NCBI GenBank assembly: GCA_904502285.1
Contig: CAJGEC010000016.1
Span: forward strand, 1 to 40,304
Source of the DNA: an uncultured Alistipes sp.
GTDB taxonomy: Bacteria > Bacteroidota > Bacteroidia > Bacteroidales > Rikenellaceae
Reading direction: 5' to 3'
DNA length: 40,304 bases
Of this stretch, positions 14,101 through 22,763 are shown one piece after another. Numbering within the stretch: position 1 is the first letter of the stretch; every line of letters starts with the position of its first letter. The translations under genes were made by a program, and so were the position numbers. The notes beneath the pieces are model-generated. The model made no database searches. It saw nothing but the letters and a program-made list of their open reading frames with translations, and was not told the DNA's origin.

Positions 14101-16800
14101 CTATAAGCCTGTTATGCGCTTTATTTCATTGAGTTTATTGAGGGCCTCAAGCGGAGTTAATGAGTTGATGTCCAATCCCTTAATCTGATCTCGTATAGCA
14201 ACAAGCACAGGGTCATCGAGTTGGAACATCGAGAGTTGGATGTTGTCCTTTGTCTCTGTTGCCACCTCACTTATAGGTCTCTTCTTGCCACGTTGTTTGA
14301 TAGCACCCGAAGGGACTATCTCGCCCGAACCATATACCTTCTCAAGGTTTGAGAGGATGGCTTCGGCACGGCTCACTACCGAGCGGGGCATACCCGACAT
14401 ACGAGCCACGTGGATACCGAAGGAGTGCTCTGTGCCTCCACGCACCAATTTGCGCAGGAAGACAATGGTCTTGTCCACCTCCTTGACCGTGACGTGATAG
14501 TTCTTCACTCGTGGCAACATATTCTCCAACTCGTTGAGTTCGTGGTAGTGGGTCGCAAAGAGTGTCTTTGCCGAGCCCTGTGCGTTGTTGTGCAGGTATT
14601 CGACCATCGCCCACGCAATAGATATGCCGTCGTAGGTGCTTGTGCCACGGCCAATCTCGTCGAGAAGCACAAGGCTACGGTCCGATATGTTGTTGAGGAT
14701 GCTTGCCGATTCGAGCATCTCTACCATAAAGGTAGATTCACCCTCCGATAGGTTATCCGAGGCTCCGACACGTGTAAATATCTTATCCACAATGCCTATA
14801 TGTGCCGCCTTGGCTGGTACGAACGAGCCCATCTGTGCCATAAGCACTATGAGGGCGGTCTGTCGCAATAGGGCCGACTTACCCGACATATTAGGACCAG
14901 TGATGATTATAATCTGCTGATTCTCTTGGTCGAGCAATACATCGTTGGGGATATACTCCTGGCCGATAGGCATCAGTGTCTCGATGACGGGGTGACGACC
15001 CTCCTTGATGTCGATGACGGTCGAGTCATCCACTGTGGGGCGCACATACTTGCGCTCCTTGGCTATCTTGGCAAACGACTGCAAGCAGTCCACACGCGAA
15101 ATGACACGTGCATTGCGCTGCAGGGCGCTGAGGTGCTGTGCTACGAAGGCTACGATTTCGGCATATATCTGTGCCTCGATTTGGAGGATGCGCTCCTCGG
15201 CACCCATAATCTTCTGCTCGTACTCCTTGAGTTCCTGGGTTATGTATCGCTCTGCTCCTGTGAGGGTCTGCTTACGAATCCAGCTCTCAGGCACCTTATC
15301 CTTGTGGGTGTTGCGCACCTCGATATAGTATCCAAAGACGTTGTTGTAGGCCACCTTGAGCGAAGGGATTCCCGTAGCCTCACTCTCTCGTTGTTGCAGT
15401 GCTGCGAGGTACTCCTTGCCGTGTAGCGATATGCGACGTAAGTCGTCGAGTTCGGCCGATACTCCCGAAGCGATGATGCCACCCTTCTGTATCTGGTTGG
15501 TCTCTGGGTCGGGGTATATCTCCTGCTGGAGGCGTAGGCGAACACTCTCCAAGGGGTCTATGGTTGCGGCTATGCGGTGAAGGGCCTCGTCGTCGGTGGA
15601 GTTCATCAGAGCGGCGATAATCTCTATTGCCGAGAGCGAGTGCTTAAGTTGTACAAGTTCGCGCGGTGTGACACGCTCCGTAGCGATACGTGAGGCGATG
15701 CGCTCAAGGTCTCCCACGAGGGCAATCTGCTCGCGCATAGCCTCAGCGAAGTCGATGTCCGCGACGAACTTCTCGACAACCTCTTGGCGCATACGTATCT
15801 TCTCGATATCCATCAGTGGCATCGCCACCCAGCGCTTAAGTTGTCGGCCACCCATAGCCGTCAGGGTGCGATCTATGGAGTTCGTGAAGCAATATTTCGA
15901 GGTCTGACTATTCGACGAGAATAGTTCGAGGTTGCGTATTGTGAAGCGGTCGATCCACACCGAGTCGTTGCGGTCGATGCGCTGTATGGATGATATGTGT
16001 GCTGTCTGCTTATGCTCGGTGAACTCTAAGTAGTATAGTATCGAACCTGCGGCAGAGATACCTGCCGTCATGCCCTCGATGCCGAAGCCCTTGAGCGAAG
16101 GGACACCGAGTTGTGAGCATAGTTTGTCGCAGTTTACGCTGTAGGAGAATACCCACTCGTCGAGGCGGTAGGTGTAGTGTTTTGAGCCGAAGGCGTCGTT
16201 GAACTTCTCCTCGTAGCCACGCTGGAAGAGTATCTCCTTGGGCTGGAGGTTAGAGATGAGTTTGTCGATGTATATGTTGTCGCCCTCGGCAACGTAGAAC
16301 TCTCCTGTCGAGAGGTCGAGGAAGGCCACGCCCGTAGTTGTCTTGCCGAAATATACCGAGGCTAAGAAGGTGTTCTCCTTGCCTGCCACGAGGTTCTCGC
16401 CCATCACAATTCCTGGGGTCACCATCTCCACTACGCCACGCTTAACCAAGCCCTTAACTAACTTAGGGTCTTCGAGTTGCTCACAGATGGCCACACGCTC
16501 TCCAGCACGCACCAACTTAGGCATATAGGTATCTAAGGCGTGGTAGGGGAATCCTGCCAACTCTACATACGATGCTGCACCATTGGCACGTCGTGTGAGG
16601 GTGATGCCAAGGATGCCACTTGCCTTGATAGCATCTTCGCCAAAGGTCTCGTAGAAGTCGCCTACACGGAATAGTAGGATGGCGTCGGGATGCACCGCCT
16701 TAATCTGATAATATTGCTTCATCAGTGGGGTCTCGACGTACCTCTTCTCTTTGCCCTTCTCGGCTGCCTCTGTTGCGTTCTCTCTCTTTTTAGCACACAT
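14101..16800 (-). CDS. mutS: DNA mismatch repair protein MutS
   Basis: The 899-residue protein has all MutS domains. The mismatch-reading Phe-x-Glu is Phe49-Tyr50-Glu51 in FRVGDFYETFG. The connector, lever and clamp regions follow, then the ABC-type ATPase: Walker A GPNMSGKSALLRQ, the DNLSEGESTFMVEM signature, Walker B LVLLDEIGRGTSTYDG and the FATHYHELNELE switch. It recognises mismatches and recruits MutL. The first 26 residues (Lys/Glu-rich) are a non-conserved leader; an internal Met27 is an alternative start, but the promoter spacing suits the annotated one. A good -33/-7 promoter lies directly upstream. Confidence 0.97.
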   Translation of the reverse strand: MCAKKRENATEAAEKGKEKRYVETPLMKQYYQIKAVHPDAILLFRVGDFYETFGEDAIKASGILGITLTRRANGAASYVELAGFPYHALDTYMPKLVRAGERVAICEQLEDPKLVKGLVKRGVVEMVTPGIVMGENLVAGKENTFLASVYFGKTTTGVAFLDLSTGEFYVAEGDNIYIDKLISNLQPKEILFQRGYEEKFNDAFGSKHYTYRLDEWVFSYSVNCDKLCSQLGVPSLKGFGIEGMTAGISAAGSILYYLEFTEHKQTAHISSIQRIDRNDSVWIDRFTIRNLELFSSNSQTSKYCFTNSIDRTLTAMGGRQLKRWVAMPLMDIEKIRMRQEVVEKFVADIDFAEAMREQIALVGDLERIASRIATERVTPRELVQLKHSLSAIEIIAALMNSTDDEALHRIAATIDPLESVRLRLQQEIYPDPETNQIQKGGIIASGVSAELDDLRRISLHGKEYLAALQQRESEATGIPSLKVAYNNVFGYYIEVRNTHKDKVPESWIRKQTLTGAERYITQELKEYEQKIMGAEERILQIEAQIYAEIVAFVAQHLSALQRNARVISRVDCLQSFAKIAKERKYVRPTVDDSTVIDIKEGRHPVIETLMPIGQEYIPNDVLLDQENQQIIIITGPNMSGKSALLRQTALIVLMAQMGSFVPAKAAHIGIVDKIFTRVGASDNLSEGESTFMVEMLESASILNNISDRSLVLLDEIGRGTSTYDGISIAWAMVEYLHNNAQGSAKTLFATHYHELNELENMLPRVKNYHVTVKEVDKTIVFLRKLVRGGTEHSFGIHVARMSGMPRSVVSRAEAILSNLEKVYGSGEIVPSGAIKQRGKKRPISEVATETKDNIQLSMFQLDDPVLVAIRDQIKGLDINSLTPLEALNKLNEIKRITGL

Positions 16801-16837
16801 AGCGAGTGTTGTTTAGTTGCTAATGGATATAACCCAA

Positions 16838-16869
16838 CAAAGGTACGAAATGCAATTCAAAAAACAAAA
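16838..16869 (-). promoter_or_regulatory. Promoter for mutS
   Basis: The minus strand shows TTTTG (16865-16869), a 19-base spacer and TACCTTTG (16838-16845), a full match to the Bacteroidota consensus. The expected start near 16831 gives a leader of about 30 bases before the mutS ATG. Confidence 0.75.
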
Positions 16870-16880
16870 TCTCAGGGATG

Positions 16881-16900
16881 CTAACTTAATAATAAGTTAG
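16881..16900 (-). terminator. Hairpin at the end of the DUF4249 gene
   Basis: CTAACTTA (16881-16888) and TAAGTTAG (16893-16900) form a perfect 8-bp stem with a 4-base loop, overlapping the stop codon of the DUF4249 gene. There is no T-run after it on the minus strand, so termination would be weak or need help. It separates that gene from the mutS promoter. Confidence 0.45.
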
Positions 16901-17739
16901 TTAGAGGGTTTGAGATACTCCCTAAGCACTCCTAAGTCGTAGTAGGTTGCTCCATAGCCAGCCCAGATGCCGATGCCGTTGTTGGAGATGTTGGTTGGTG
17001 GGTTCGACGTGGCTGGGAATACGGGGTTTATGCAGTTTATGAGGTTGTTCTCCCACTTCTGCCAGTAGTCGAAGGCGAAGTCGGTGAGGGTGTTTAGGCG
17101 TAGGCGTACCCTATCCTCAGGACCAAAATAGGTGGAGTAGCCACTACGTAGCAGGTCGTCCAAAGGACGGTTTATGGTTATACGTTGTGGGGTATCAGTG
17201 GCCTCGTGCGTACCAAAAACGGTGGGGGCATAGTATGCTTTGCCATCCAGCGAGCAGTCGATGCTATAGGCATTGCTACCCTCTGGTAGTGTGGCCGTTA
17301 TGGTGTATCTATCCTTGTCGATAGGTTCTATATGGATGTCGCTAAGTTGCGCCTGTGGAGGAATGGTTGTTGTGGCACTCCATAGTTGGTTGCTGTACTC
17401 CACTTCGAGTCGATAACTCTTGCCCGCCTGGCCTATAATCTCAGTTCCAGTGTAGATGAATTGTGTGGGGTAGTCCTCCTGCATACGACCCGTCAGCACC
17501 TCGCTGTCACCCTCGCAGAAGATAGTGACCTTGCCCCAGCGCACAACCATATCCTTGAGGGTCTCGCTGTCGTAACTACCTCCGTAGGGGGTATTCACCG
17601 AGAGCATAACCACCGCACCACGACCCTGCTCGATGCGACCCTCGACGACGAGACGTTGCTCGAAGTGCATCACCTCCGAGGGCTCATCCATACAACCACA
17701 TAGCATAATGGCGATAAATATGGCAAGGAGTCGTTTCAT
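16897..17739 (-). CDS. DUF4249 lipoprotein, partner of the TonB-dependent receptor
   Basis: The 280-residue protein begins with a lipoprotein signal ending in MLCGC (Cys15). It then matches DUF4249: LVVEGRIEQGRGAVVMLSVNTPY, a domain with Ig-like strands, GKSYRLEVEYSNQLWSATTTIP and a C-terminal half with WQKWENNLINCINPVFPATSNPPTN. DUF4249 proteins are typically encoded next to a TonB-dependent outer-membrane receptor, and here the gene follows the receptor by 5 bases. The pair is thought to import an unknown nutrient, with the lipoprotein at the outer membrane. It is not a SusD homologue. Substrate is unknown. Confidence 0.82.
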   Translation of the reverse strand: MKRLLAIFIAIMLCGCMDEPSEVMHFEQRLVVEGRIEQGRGAVVMLSVNTPYGGSYDSETLKDMVVRWGKVTIFCEGDSEVLTGRMQEDYPTQFIYTGTEIIGQAGKSYRLEVEYSNQLWSATTTIPPQAQLSDIHIEPIDKDRYTITATLPEGSNAYSIDCSLDGKAYYAPTVFGTHEATDTPQRITINRPLDDLLRSGYSTYFGPEDRVRLRLNTLTDFAFDYWQKWENNLINCINPVFPATSNPPTNISNNGIGIWAGYGATYYDLGVLREYLKPSN

Positions 17740-17744
17740 CGTGG

Positions 17745-19775
17745 CTAAAATTTAAAGGTCCAACTAATTGATGGTATTATGGTGTAGATAGTGTGGTATT
17801 TCTCTTCTATGTGGATGTCGCCTTGGCTGTCGGCATATACATTCCACGAGAGCATTATGGGGTTTTTACGTGCGTAGACGTTGTAGATGGAGATATTTAT
17901 TCCGCTATCCTCCAAGTGCTTACTCTTAAGCCAGAGGGTCGCCGAGAGGTCGAGGTGGTGTAGGTCGGGGAGCCTATCGCCATTATATGCTCCATATTGA
18001 GGTATAAGTGCGTTGGCTCCGATATATGTGCCTACGGTAGCGGTGTATGGCGCACCCGTGGCGTAGATGAATGTTGCCGAGAGTGTCCAGCGTGGCGAGG
18101 GTTTCCATACGCCAAGGAGCGAGAGGTTGTGTCTGCGGTCGGAGTTGGCGTAGAAGGGTCTGCCGTGGTTTATCTGGTCGAACTGGCGTAGCGACTTTGA
18201 GAGGGTGTAATTGAGTTGTAGGTCGAAGTGGCTGTCCGAATAGTTTAGGCTGAACTCCGCACCATACGACTCACCCTTGCCCGTATAGAGGAGTGTGTGG
18301 TGGTCGGCATTGCCAGAGAGCACCTCTAATATTTGTGAGTCGTACTCGATGACGTTTTGCAGTTGGCGGTAGTAGAGTTCTACGGTCCAGTTCAGACGCT
18401 CGTCTAAGGCTGATTGGTTGTAGCCGAGCGATAGGTTGTGCGAAAGTTGGGGTGGGGTAGCCTCGCTACTGCTTATGTAGAAGTCGGTGGCAAAGGACAT
18501 ATTCGACTGAGGCACAAGGTGTAGGTACTGCACCAACTGGTTGTAACTCGCCCAAAAGCGTAGTCTCGAACTTATTGGTACTGAGATCATTAGTCGTGGC
18601 TCGGCGTAGCACCACGTTTTGTTGTTGGCAAAGAGGCTTAGGCGGACACCTCCGTCGATGACTAAGTTGCTGAGGGCCTCCCACTTAGCCTCGGCAAAGA
18701 TAGCCCCCTCGGAGGAGCGTTCGAGGGTCTGAGGGCTTTTGGTGGTTGTCGGGCCTACGATATTTTGTGGCACTACCCTGCGGTACTCGTAGTTAATGCC
18801 CGTGGAGATATCTATTTTGTTGAGGTCGATAGTTGCCATTGAGGTCGCTCCGTAGGCCTTAACACCCGCTGTGACGTCGAATAGTTTGTTGGTGATAGAG
18901 ATGCCGAGGTGGTTGGTATAGTGTGAGGTGTAGACCATATTCTTTAGAGCCACACCTTCGCTTACCTCGCTCTCAAGGGCTATGGTGCCGAGAGCGTTCC
19001 ACCACTTTAGGTTGCCATTGCTGTTGTAGGTGTTTACATTGGCCCTAAGAGCATCGTTGTTGAAGTGGGTGTTTACGACAAGCCTACCTGCGCGCCCAAG
19101 GTCACCCACCATACCTACGCCATAGTCCCCGAATTCGTACTTCAGTGTTGCCTTGTCCAGATTTAGAATCTTAGAAAGCACGGCAAGGTAGGAGTGACGA
19201 GCCGAGAGGAATAGGGCGAAGCGCTCGTTGGTAGGTATCTGTATGGCGAGGTCCGACTCGATAAGTCCGATGTTGCCCTCTATAGAGAACCTCCTGGGTA
19301 TGTAACTATGTGTGCGTATGTCGGTTACGGAGGATGTTGCCGAGCCATACATAGCTGGTATTCCCGACTTGTAGAGCGTAAGACCGCTCAGGTGTGCCGA
19401 GTTCAGGGCCGAGAAGAAACCGAGCAGATGCGAGGGTGCAAAGAGTGGCGCACCATTCACATAGAGGCGACTTTGACCCGTGTCGCCACCACGCACGTAG
19501 AGGGCGGTATTTCCTTCGGGCGTAGCAGCTACACCTGGGGTGTATTGCAGGAGCCTTACTATGTCCACAGCGCCTGCGAAGTGGGGCAGACTCTTCAGGG
19601 CATCCATACTTATCGATATGTTGCCCGTCTGATCGGGTGTCGATATTGCCTTCTGGTGTACCGACACGACGACATCTTCGACCTTGTAGTGTCTCTCCAC
19701 GGAGTCCTGCTGGGCGTAGAGACCCAGTGGCAGAATCCAAAGTAGAAGTAGGGTTATAGTGTGTCGAATTGTCAT
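17745..19775 (-). CDS. TonB-dependent outer-membrane receptor (DUF4249-linked)
   Basis: The 676-residue protein has a signal peptide ending in GLYAQ, a short VEDVVVSV stretch resembling a TonB box, a plug domain (MDALKSLPHFAGAVDIVRLLQ, TPGVAATPEGNTALYVRGG, SRLYVNGAPLF) and a beta-barrel that finishes with an aromatic residue (SISWTFKF). Barrel hallmarks such as YSLGYNQS-like strands and YNVYARKNP are visible. Unlike most Bacteroidota receptors of this kind, no carboxypeptidase-regulatory-like domain precedes the plug. It works with the DUF4249 lipoprotein encoded 5 bases downstream. Cargo cannot be read from the sequence. No clear promoter was seen directly upstream. Confidence 0.88.
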   Translation of the reverse strand: MTIRHTITLLLLWILPLGLYAQQDSVERHYKVEDVVVSVHQKAISTPDQTGNISISMDALKSLPHFAGAVDIVRLLQYTPGVAATPEGNTALYVRGGDTGQSRLYVNGAPLFAPSHLLGFFSALNSAHLSGLTLYKSGIPAMYGSATSSVTDIRTHSYIPRRFSIEGNIGLIESDLAIQIPTNERFALFLSARHSYLAVLSKILNLDKATLKYEFGDYGVGMVGDLGRAGRLVVNTHFNNDALRANVNTYNSNGNLKWWNALGTIALESEVSEGVALKNMVYTSHYTNHLGISITNKLFDVTAGVKAYGATSMATIDLNKIDISTGINYEYRRVVPQNIVGPTTTKSPQTLERSSEGAIFAEAKWEALSNLVIDGGVRLSLFANNKTWCYAEPRLMISVPISSRLRFWASYNQLVQYLHLVPQSNMSFATDFYISSSEATPPQLSHNLSLGYNQSALDERLNWTVELYYRQLQNVIEYDSQILEVLSGNADHHTLLYTGKGESYGAEFSLNYSDSHFDLQLNYTLSKSLRQFDQINHGRPFYANSDRRHNLSLLGVWKPSPRWTLSATFIYATGAPYTATVGTYIGANALIPQYGAYNGDRLPDLHHLDLSATLWLKSKHLEDSGINISIYNVYARKNPIMLSWNVYADSQGDIHIEEKYHTIYTIIPSISWTFKF

Positions 19776-19798
19776 CGTGGATAGGTGGTTATTATAAC

Positions 19799-19835
19799 GA
19801 TGAGGCTGTCTAAAGAGTTGATAGACAGCCTCATC
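19799..19835. terminator. Strong hairpin between the acidic lipoprotein and receptor genes
   Basis: GATGAGGCTGTCTA (19799-19812) and TAGACAGCCTCATC (19822-19835) form a perfect 14-bp stem around a 9-base loop. It follows the stop of the lipoprotein gene ending at 19862 on the minus strand. A pure T-run is missing on both sides, so it could be a terminator, an attenuator or an mRNA-stabilising 3' structure. Confidence 0.6.
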
Positions 19836-19861
19836 ATTAGGTAGTTATGCTATGATTAATA

Positions 19862-21175
19862 TTAGCTTAGATCGATTCCAGTCATATCCTCGAAATCATC
19901 TGCCAACTCCTCGATAGCATCGATAAGGTCGCCAAAGGCGGTCTCGGTGAAGTAGCTCTCGAAGGCATACTTGCTACCATCAGGGAAGAGAAGAATAGGC
20001 TCAACGTAGTAGTCGTCCTCGTCGTCGCGTGACACCTGCAAAACGATGTCGGCAATCTTCTCGTCGGTGTCGTTATAGACGATAACCAACTTAATCTTCT
20101 CGTTTACGAGGTCGCAAACATCCTCCATCTTTCTTCTCCATCTCTCTGCATCGTATTCGTCGTCGTACAAGTCCTCTGTAATCTCGTCGATGTCGGTCAA
20201 TAGATCCTTGAAGTCACCAGCACCTACGATAGAGAGGTTGAGGATGTCGATCTGTACCTTACCACTCTTAAGAGCCTCTGCAACATAATCTTCATCGATA
20301 TAGGTCTCTGTCTCACCATAGTAATCGTCGTACTCTGTCTTAAGCCAGTTATCTACGTCGGTGAGGTCGTTGATGGCCACCACTGTATTTGCGTTGAGGA
20401 GGGTCTTGTTGCCCTTCTTGATTGACGAGTGAGTCTCAAGACCGCGGCTGTCTGCCTTTACGCTTGCCGAGATGAGATAGCCACCATTGAGGCTAACCTC
20501 TACAGATGGAGCAAGGGTCTTAGAGTCGGTGATGTTAGGCTTAGCAACGATGTTGAGGTGCTCTTTGTTGTCGATCTTAACGTTGAGAGTTAGGCTGTTA
20601 GGAACATATACGATAGCCTTTGTCTCCAACTCGCGGAATGTCCACTCCTGGCGTGTGGTCTCGCCCCAAGAGGCTGTTGCTACGGCATCATCCCACTTAA
20701 CTACAATCTTGTGGCTCTGGCCCTCAGACTCTTCCCACTCATCGCCATTCCACTCATAGACATAGCCTGCCAATGGGTTGTACTCAGGGTCGTTGATGTC
20801 GATAATTACCTCCTCCAATGCGCGTGTTGCAAAGCGCTGGAAGTGAATGGGTGAGAGGTTCTTAATACCCATAGCGAGTTCGTTGTATGCGTATTCATCG
20901 CCATGCCAATCCTCTTCCTCATACTCAAGATACTCAGTGAGGCAGTAAAGAGCATCCAAGATCTCCTCAAAATCAGCGAGATCTACATAACCGATGAACT
21001 CGACGGCGATATCCTCAAGTTTTGCCTTGTGCTCGCCTGGGGTGAGTGTCGAAGGTGTATTGTAGTCATCGACATTATCTGGTGTGTTGTTGTCACTCTC
21101 TGGGCCCTTGTTACAACCAACAAGGAGGGGTGCAATGAAGGCACAAAGTGCCAATGATAAAAGAATCTTTTTCAT
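19862..21175 (-). CDS. Acidic lipoprotein of unknown function
   Basis: The 437-residue protein has a signal peptide with lipobox LLVGC (Cys21), followed by a disordered Asn/Asp-rich linker (PESDNNTPDNVDDYN). I do not recognise a family. The mature protein is rich in Asp and Glu, with runs such as YLEYEEEDWHGDEYAYNE and YYGETETYIDEDYVAE. The middle section (VEVSLNGGYLISASVKADSRG) looks like beta-strands. It is probably an outer-membrane lipoprotein; acidic runs might bind cations, but that is only a suggestion. It has its own good promoter and is separated from the receptor genes by a strong hairpin, so it may be an independent unit. Confidence 0.8.
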   Translation of the reverse strand: MKKILLSLALCAFIAPLLVGCNKGPESDNNTPDNVDDYNTPSTLTPGEHKAKLEDIAVEFIGYVDLADFEEILDALYCLTEYLEYEEEDWHGDEYAYNELAMGIKNLSPIHFQRFATRALEEVIIDINDPEYNPLAGYVYEWNGDEWEESEGQSHKIVVKWDDAVATASWGETTRQEWTFRELETKAIVYVPNSLTLNVKIDNKEHLNIVAKPNITDSKTLAPSVEVSLNGGYLISASVKADSRGLETHSSIKKGNKTLLNANTVVAINDLTDVDNWLKTEYDDYYGETETYIDEDYVAEALKSGKVQIDILNLSIVGAGDFKDLLTDIDEITEDLYDDEYDAERWRRKMEDVCDLVNEKIKLVIVYNDTDEKIADIVLQVSRDDEDDYYVEPILLFPDGSKYAFESYFTETAFGDLIDAIEELADDFEDMTGIDLS

Positions 21176-21218
21176 ATCTGTAAATTTAAAGGTTTTTTAA
21201 GGTGAAATTACTCCACTA

Positions 21219-21250
21219 CAAATCTATAAAAAATAAGGCCATTCTCCAAA
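21219..21250 (-). promoter_or_regulatory. Promoter for the acidic lipoprotein gene
   Basis: On the minus strand TTTG (21247-21250), a 20-base spacer and TAGATTTG (21219-21226) match the -33/-7 consensus. The leader would be about 35-40 bases. Confidence 0.7.
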
Positions 21251-21282
21251 TATTTTGCGCGAAAAGGATAAAAAAAAGGAAA

Positions 21283-22704
21283 TTATGACTCCTCGAAGAA
21301 ACGCTCGTCGAAATTTACCAAGTAGACACGCTCCGTGGCACGTGTAATGGCGGTGTAGAGCCAGCGTAGCATATCCTTAGACATAGCCTCGTCGCCAAAG
21401 AGACAACGGTCCACAAAGACCGCCTTCCACTGGCCACCCTGAGCCTTATGGCAGGTTACTGCATAGGCGAACTTCACCTGCATAGCGTTGAAGTGCGGAT
21501 TCTCCCTTATGGCCTTGAATCTCTTTATTTTAGAGGCGATATCGGTATAGTCCTTCTCCACCTCGTAGAAGAGGTTACGGCTCTCCTCGCGGGTCAGTGA
21601 GGGTGACTCCGAACTGAGGGTGTTGAGCATAACCTTGACACTCATCGGGTAGTCGCCATAGTCGGGGAACTCCACTACGGCATCAATGAAGCGGAAACCG
21701 TAGAACTCCTCGAAACGACGTATGCGTCGAAGGCGCACAACATCGCCATTGGCGACGAACGACATTGGCGAATTTTCGTCGCGCTCGGCATAGTGGTAGT
21801 TGTTCTTCACGACCATAAGCATATCGCCACTCTCGATTTCCTCCTCGGCCGAGAGGTTGTAGCGACGGATACCCTCGTTGTAGCGATTGGCGCGCTTGTT
21901 CGAGCGAGTGATAAGTATGGTGTTGTCGCGCCCATATCTGTCGTAGCACTCCTGTAACTGCTCCATTAGTTCGCCACCCTCGACACGTATAAAGTCGGGG
22001 TAGGAGGTGTCGAAACGTGGAATCTCATATATCTGATTCTCAAGCATACAGCGCAACATCGTGGCGTTGAAGAGGATGCCCGAATCCTGGGTCTGGCGCA
22101 CCACTTCGTCCATCGTGGCGTACTCCACGTCGCCGTATGGGAGTAGAGTTGCAGGATCGAGGGCGGGGCTAAAGTCGTCACCTACGGGAGGTAGCTGTGC
22201 ATCGTCACCCACGAGCATCAGGCGACACTCCTTGCCACTCTGAACATACTTCACAAGGTCGTCTAAGAGGTTGCCAGAGCCAAAGGTGCTATCCTCGGTC
22301 GAAGAGGTGGTGAGCATCGAGGCTTCATCTACGATGAATAGTGCGCCACGCTCCTTGTTGAAGTCGAGAGAGAACTTAGCCTCGTAGTTGGCCGTGGTAC
22401 GCTCGCGATAGATACGTTTGTGGATGGTCAGCGCCTCGCTATTGGAGTAGTGGGCGAGTACTTTGGCGGCACGACCCGTGGGGGCAAGGAGTATAGTCTT
22501 GATACCTAAGTCCTTAAGGGCCGACACGAGGGCTGCAATGATGGTTGTCTTGCCCGTACCAGCGTATCCGTTAAGCATAAAAATACGTCTATAGTCGGGG
22601 TCGGCAAGCCACTGCGACAACTTTTCTATGATTTTTTTTTGGTTAAAAGTTGCGTCGAACGATAATTTTGCGTAAATTTGATGCGAAATATGTGTACTAA
22701 GCAT
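21283..22704 (-). CDS. RecD-like superfamily 1 DNA helicase/ATPase
   Basis: The 473-residue protein has SF1B helicase motifs: Walker A LNGYAGTGKTT (residues 44-54), motif Ia LLAPTGRAAKVL, Walker B ALFIVDEASML, motif III MLVGDDAQLPPVGDD, motif IV-like ILITRSNKRANRYNEGIR and the C-terminal YAVTCHKAQGGQWKAVFVD with YTAITRA, typical of the UvrD/RecD C-terminal domain. It is much shorter than RecD or RecD2 and lacks their N-terminal extensions. Such stand-alone proteins are common in Bacteroidota and are probably DNA-repair helicases. No recB or recC is nearby. A plus-strand promoter falls within its first codons. Confidence 0.88.
   Translation of the reverse strand: MLSTHISHQIYAKLSFDATFNQKKIIEKLSQWLADPDYRRIFMLNGYAGTGKTTIIAALVSALKDLGIKTILLAPTGRAAKVLAHYSNSEALTIHKRIYRERTTANYEAKFSLDFNKERGALFIVDEASMLTTSSTEDSTFGSGNLLDDLVKYVQSGKECRLMLVGDDAQLPPVGDDFSPALDPATLLPYGDVEYATMDEVVRQTQDSGILFNATMLRCMLENQIYEIPRFDTSYPDFIRVEGGELMEQLQECYDRYGRDNTILITRSNKRANRYNEGIRRYNLSAEEEIESGDMLMVVKNNYHYAERDENSPMSFVANGDVVRLRRIRRFEEFYGFRFIDAVVEFPDYGDYPMSVKVMLNTLSSESPSLTREESRNLFYEVEKDYTDIASKIKRFKAIRENPHFNAMQVKFAYAVTCHKAQGGQWKAVFVDRCLFGDEAMSKDMLRWLYTAITRATERVYLVNFDERFFEES
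22650..22680 (+). promoter_or_regulatory. Promoter for the 22764-24726 operon, inside the RecD-like reading frame
   Basis: TTG (22650-22652), a 20-base spacer and TAAATTTG (22673-22680) match the consensus on the plus strand. The start near 22687 would give a 77-base leader. The site lies within the first codons of the divergent helicase gene. Confidence 0.6.
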
Positions 22705-22739
22705 AGTGCCCTATTTTTAACTACGATTAAAAAGCGATA

Positions 22740-22747
22740 CAAACTTA
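22740..22747 (-). promoter_or_regulatory. -7 box for the RecD-like helicase gene
   Basis: The minus strand reads TAAGTTTG, a match to TAnnTTTG, 36 bases upstream of the helicase ATG. The -33 element is weak (TTTTC). This minus-strand promoter lies inside the leader of the divergent plus-strand operon. Confidence 0.5.
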
Positions 22748-22763
22748 ATAATAAATAACTAAA

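Noticed and set aside
14926..15426. 166-codon plus-strand frame inside mutS
   Set aside because: It lies wholly within the MutS core and ATPase coding region, with no start context or family resemblance.
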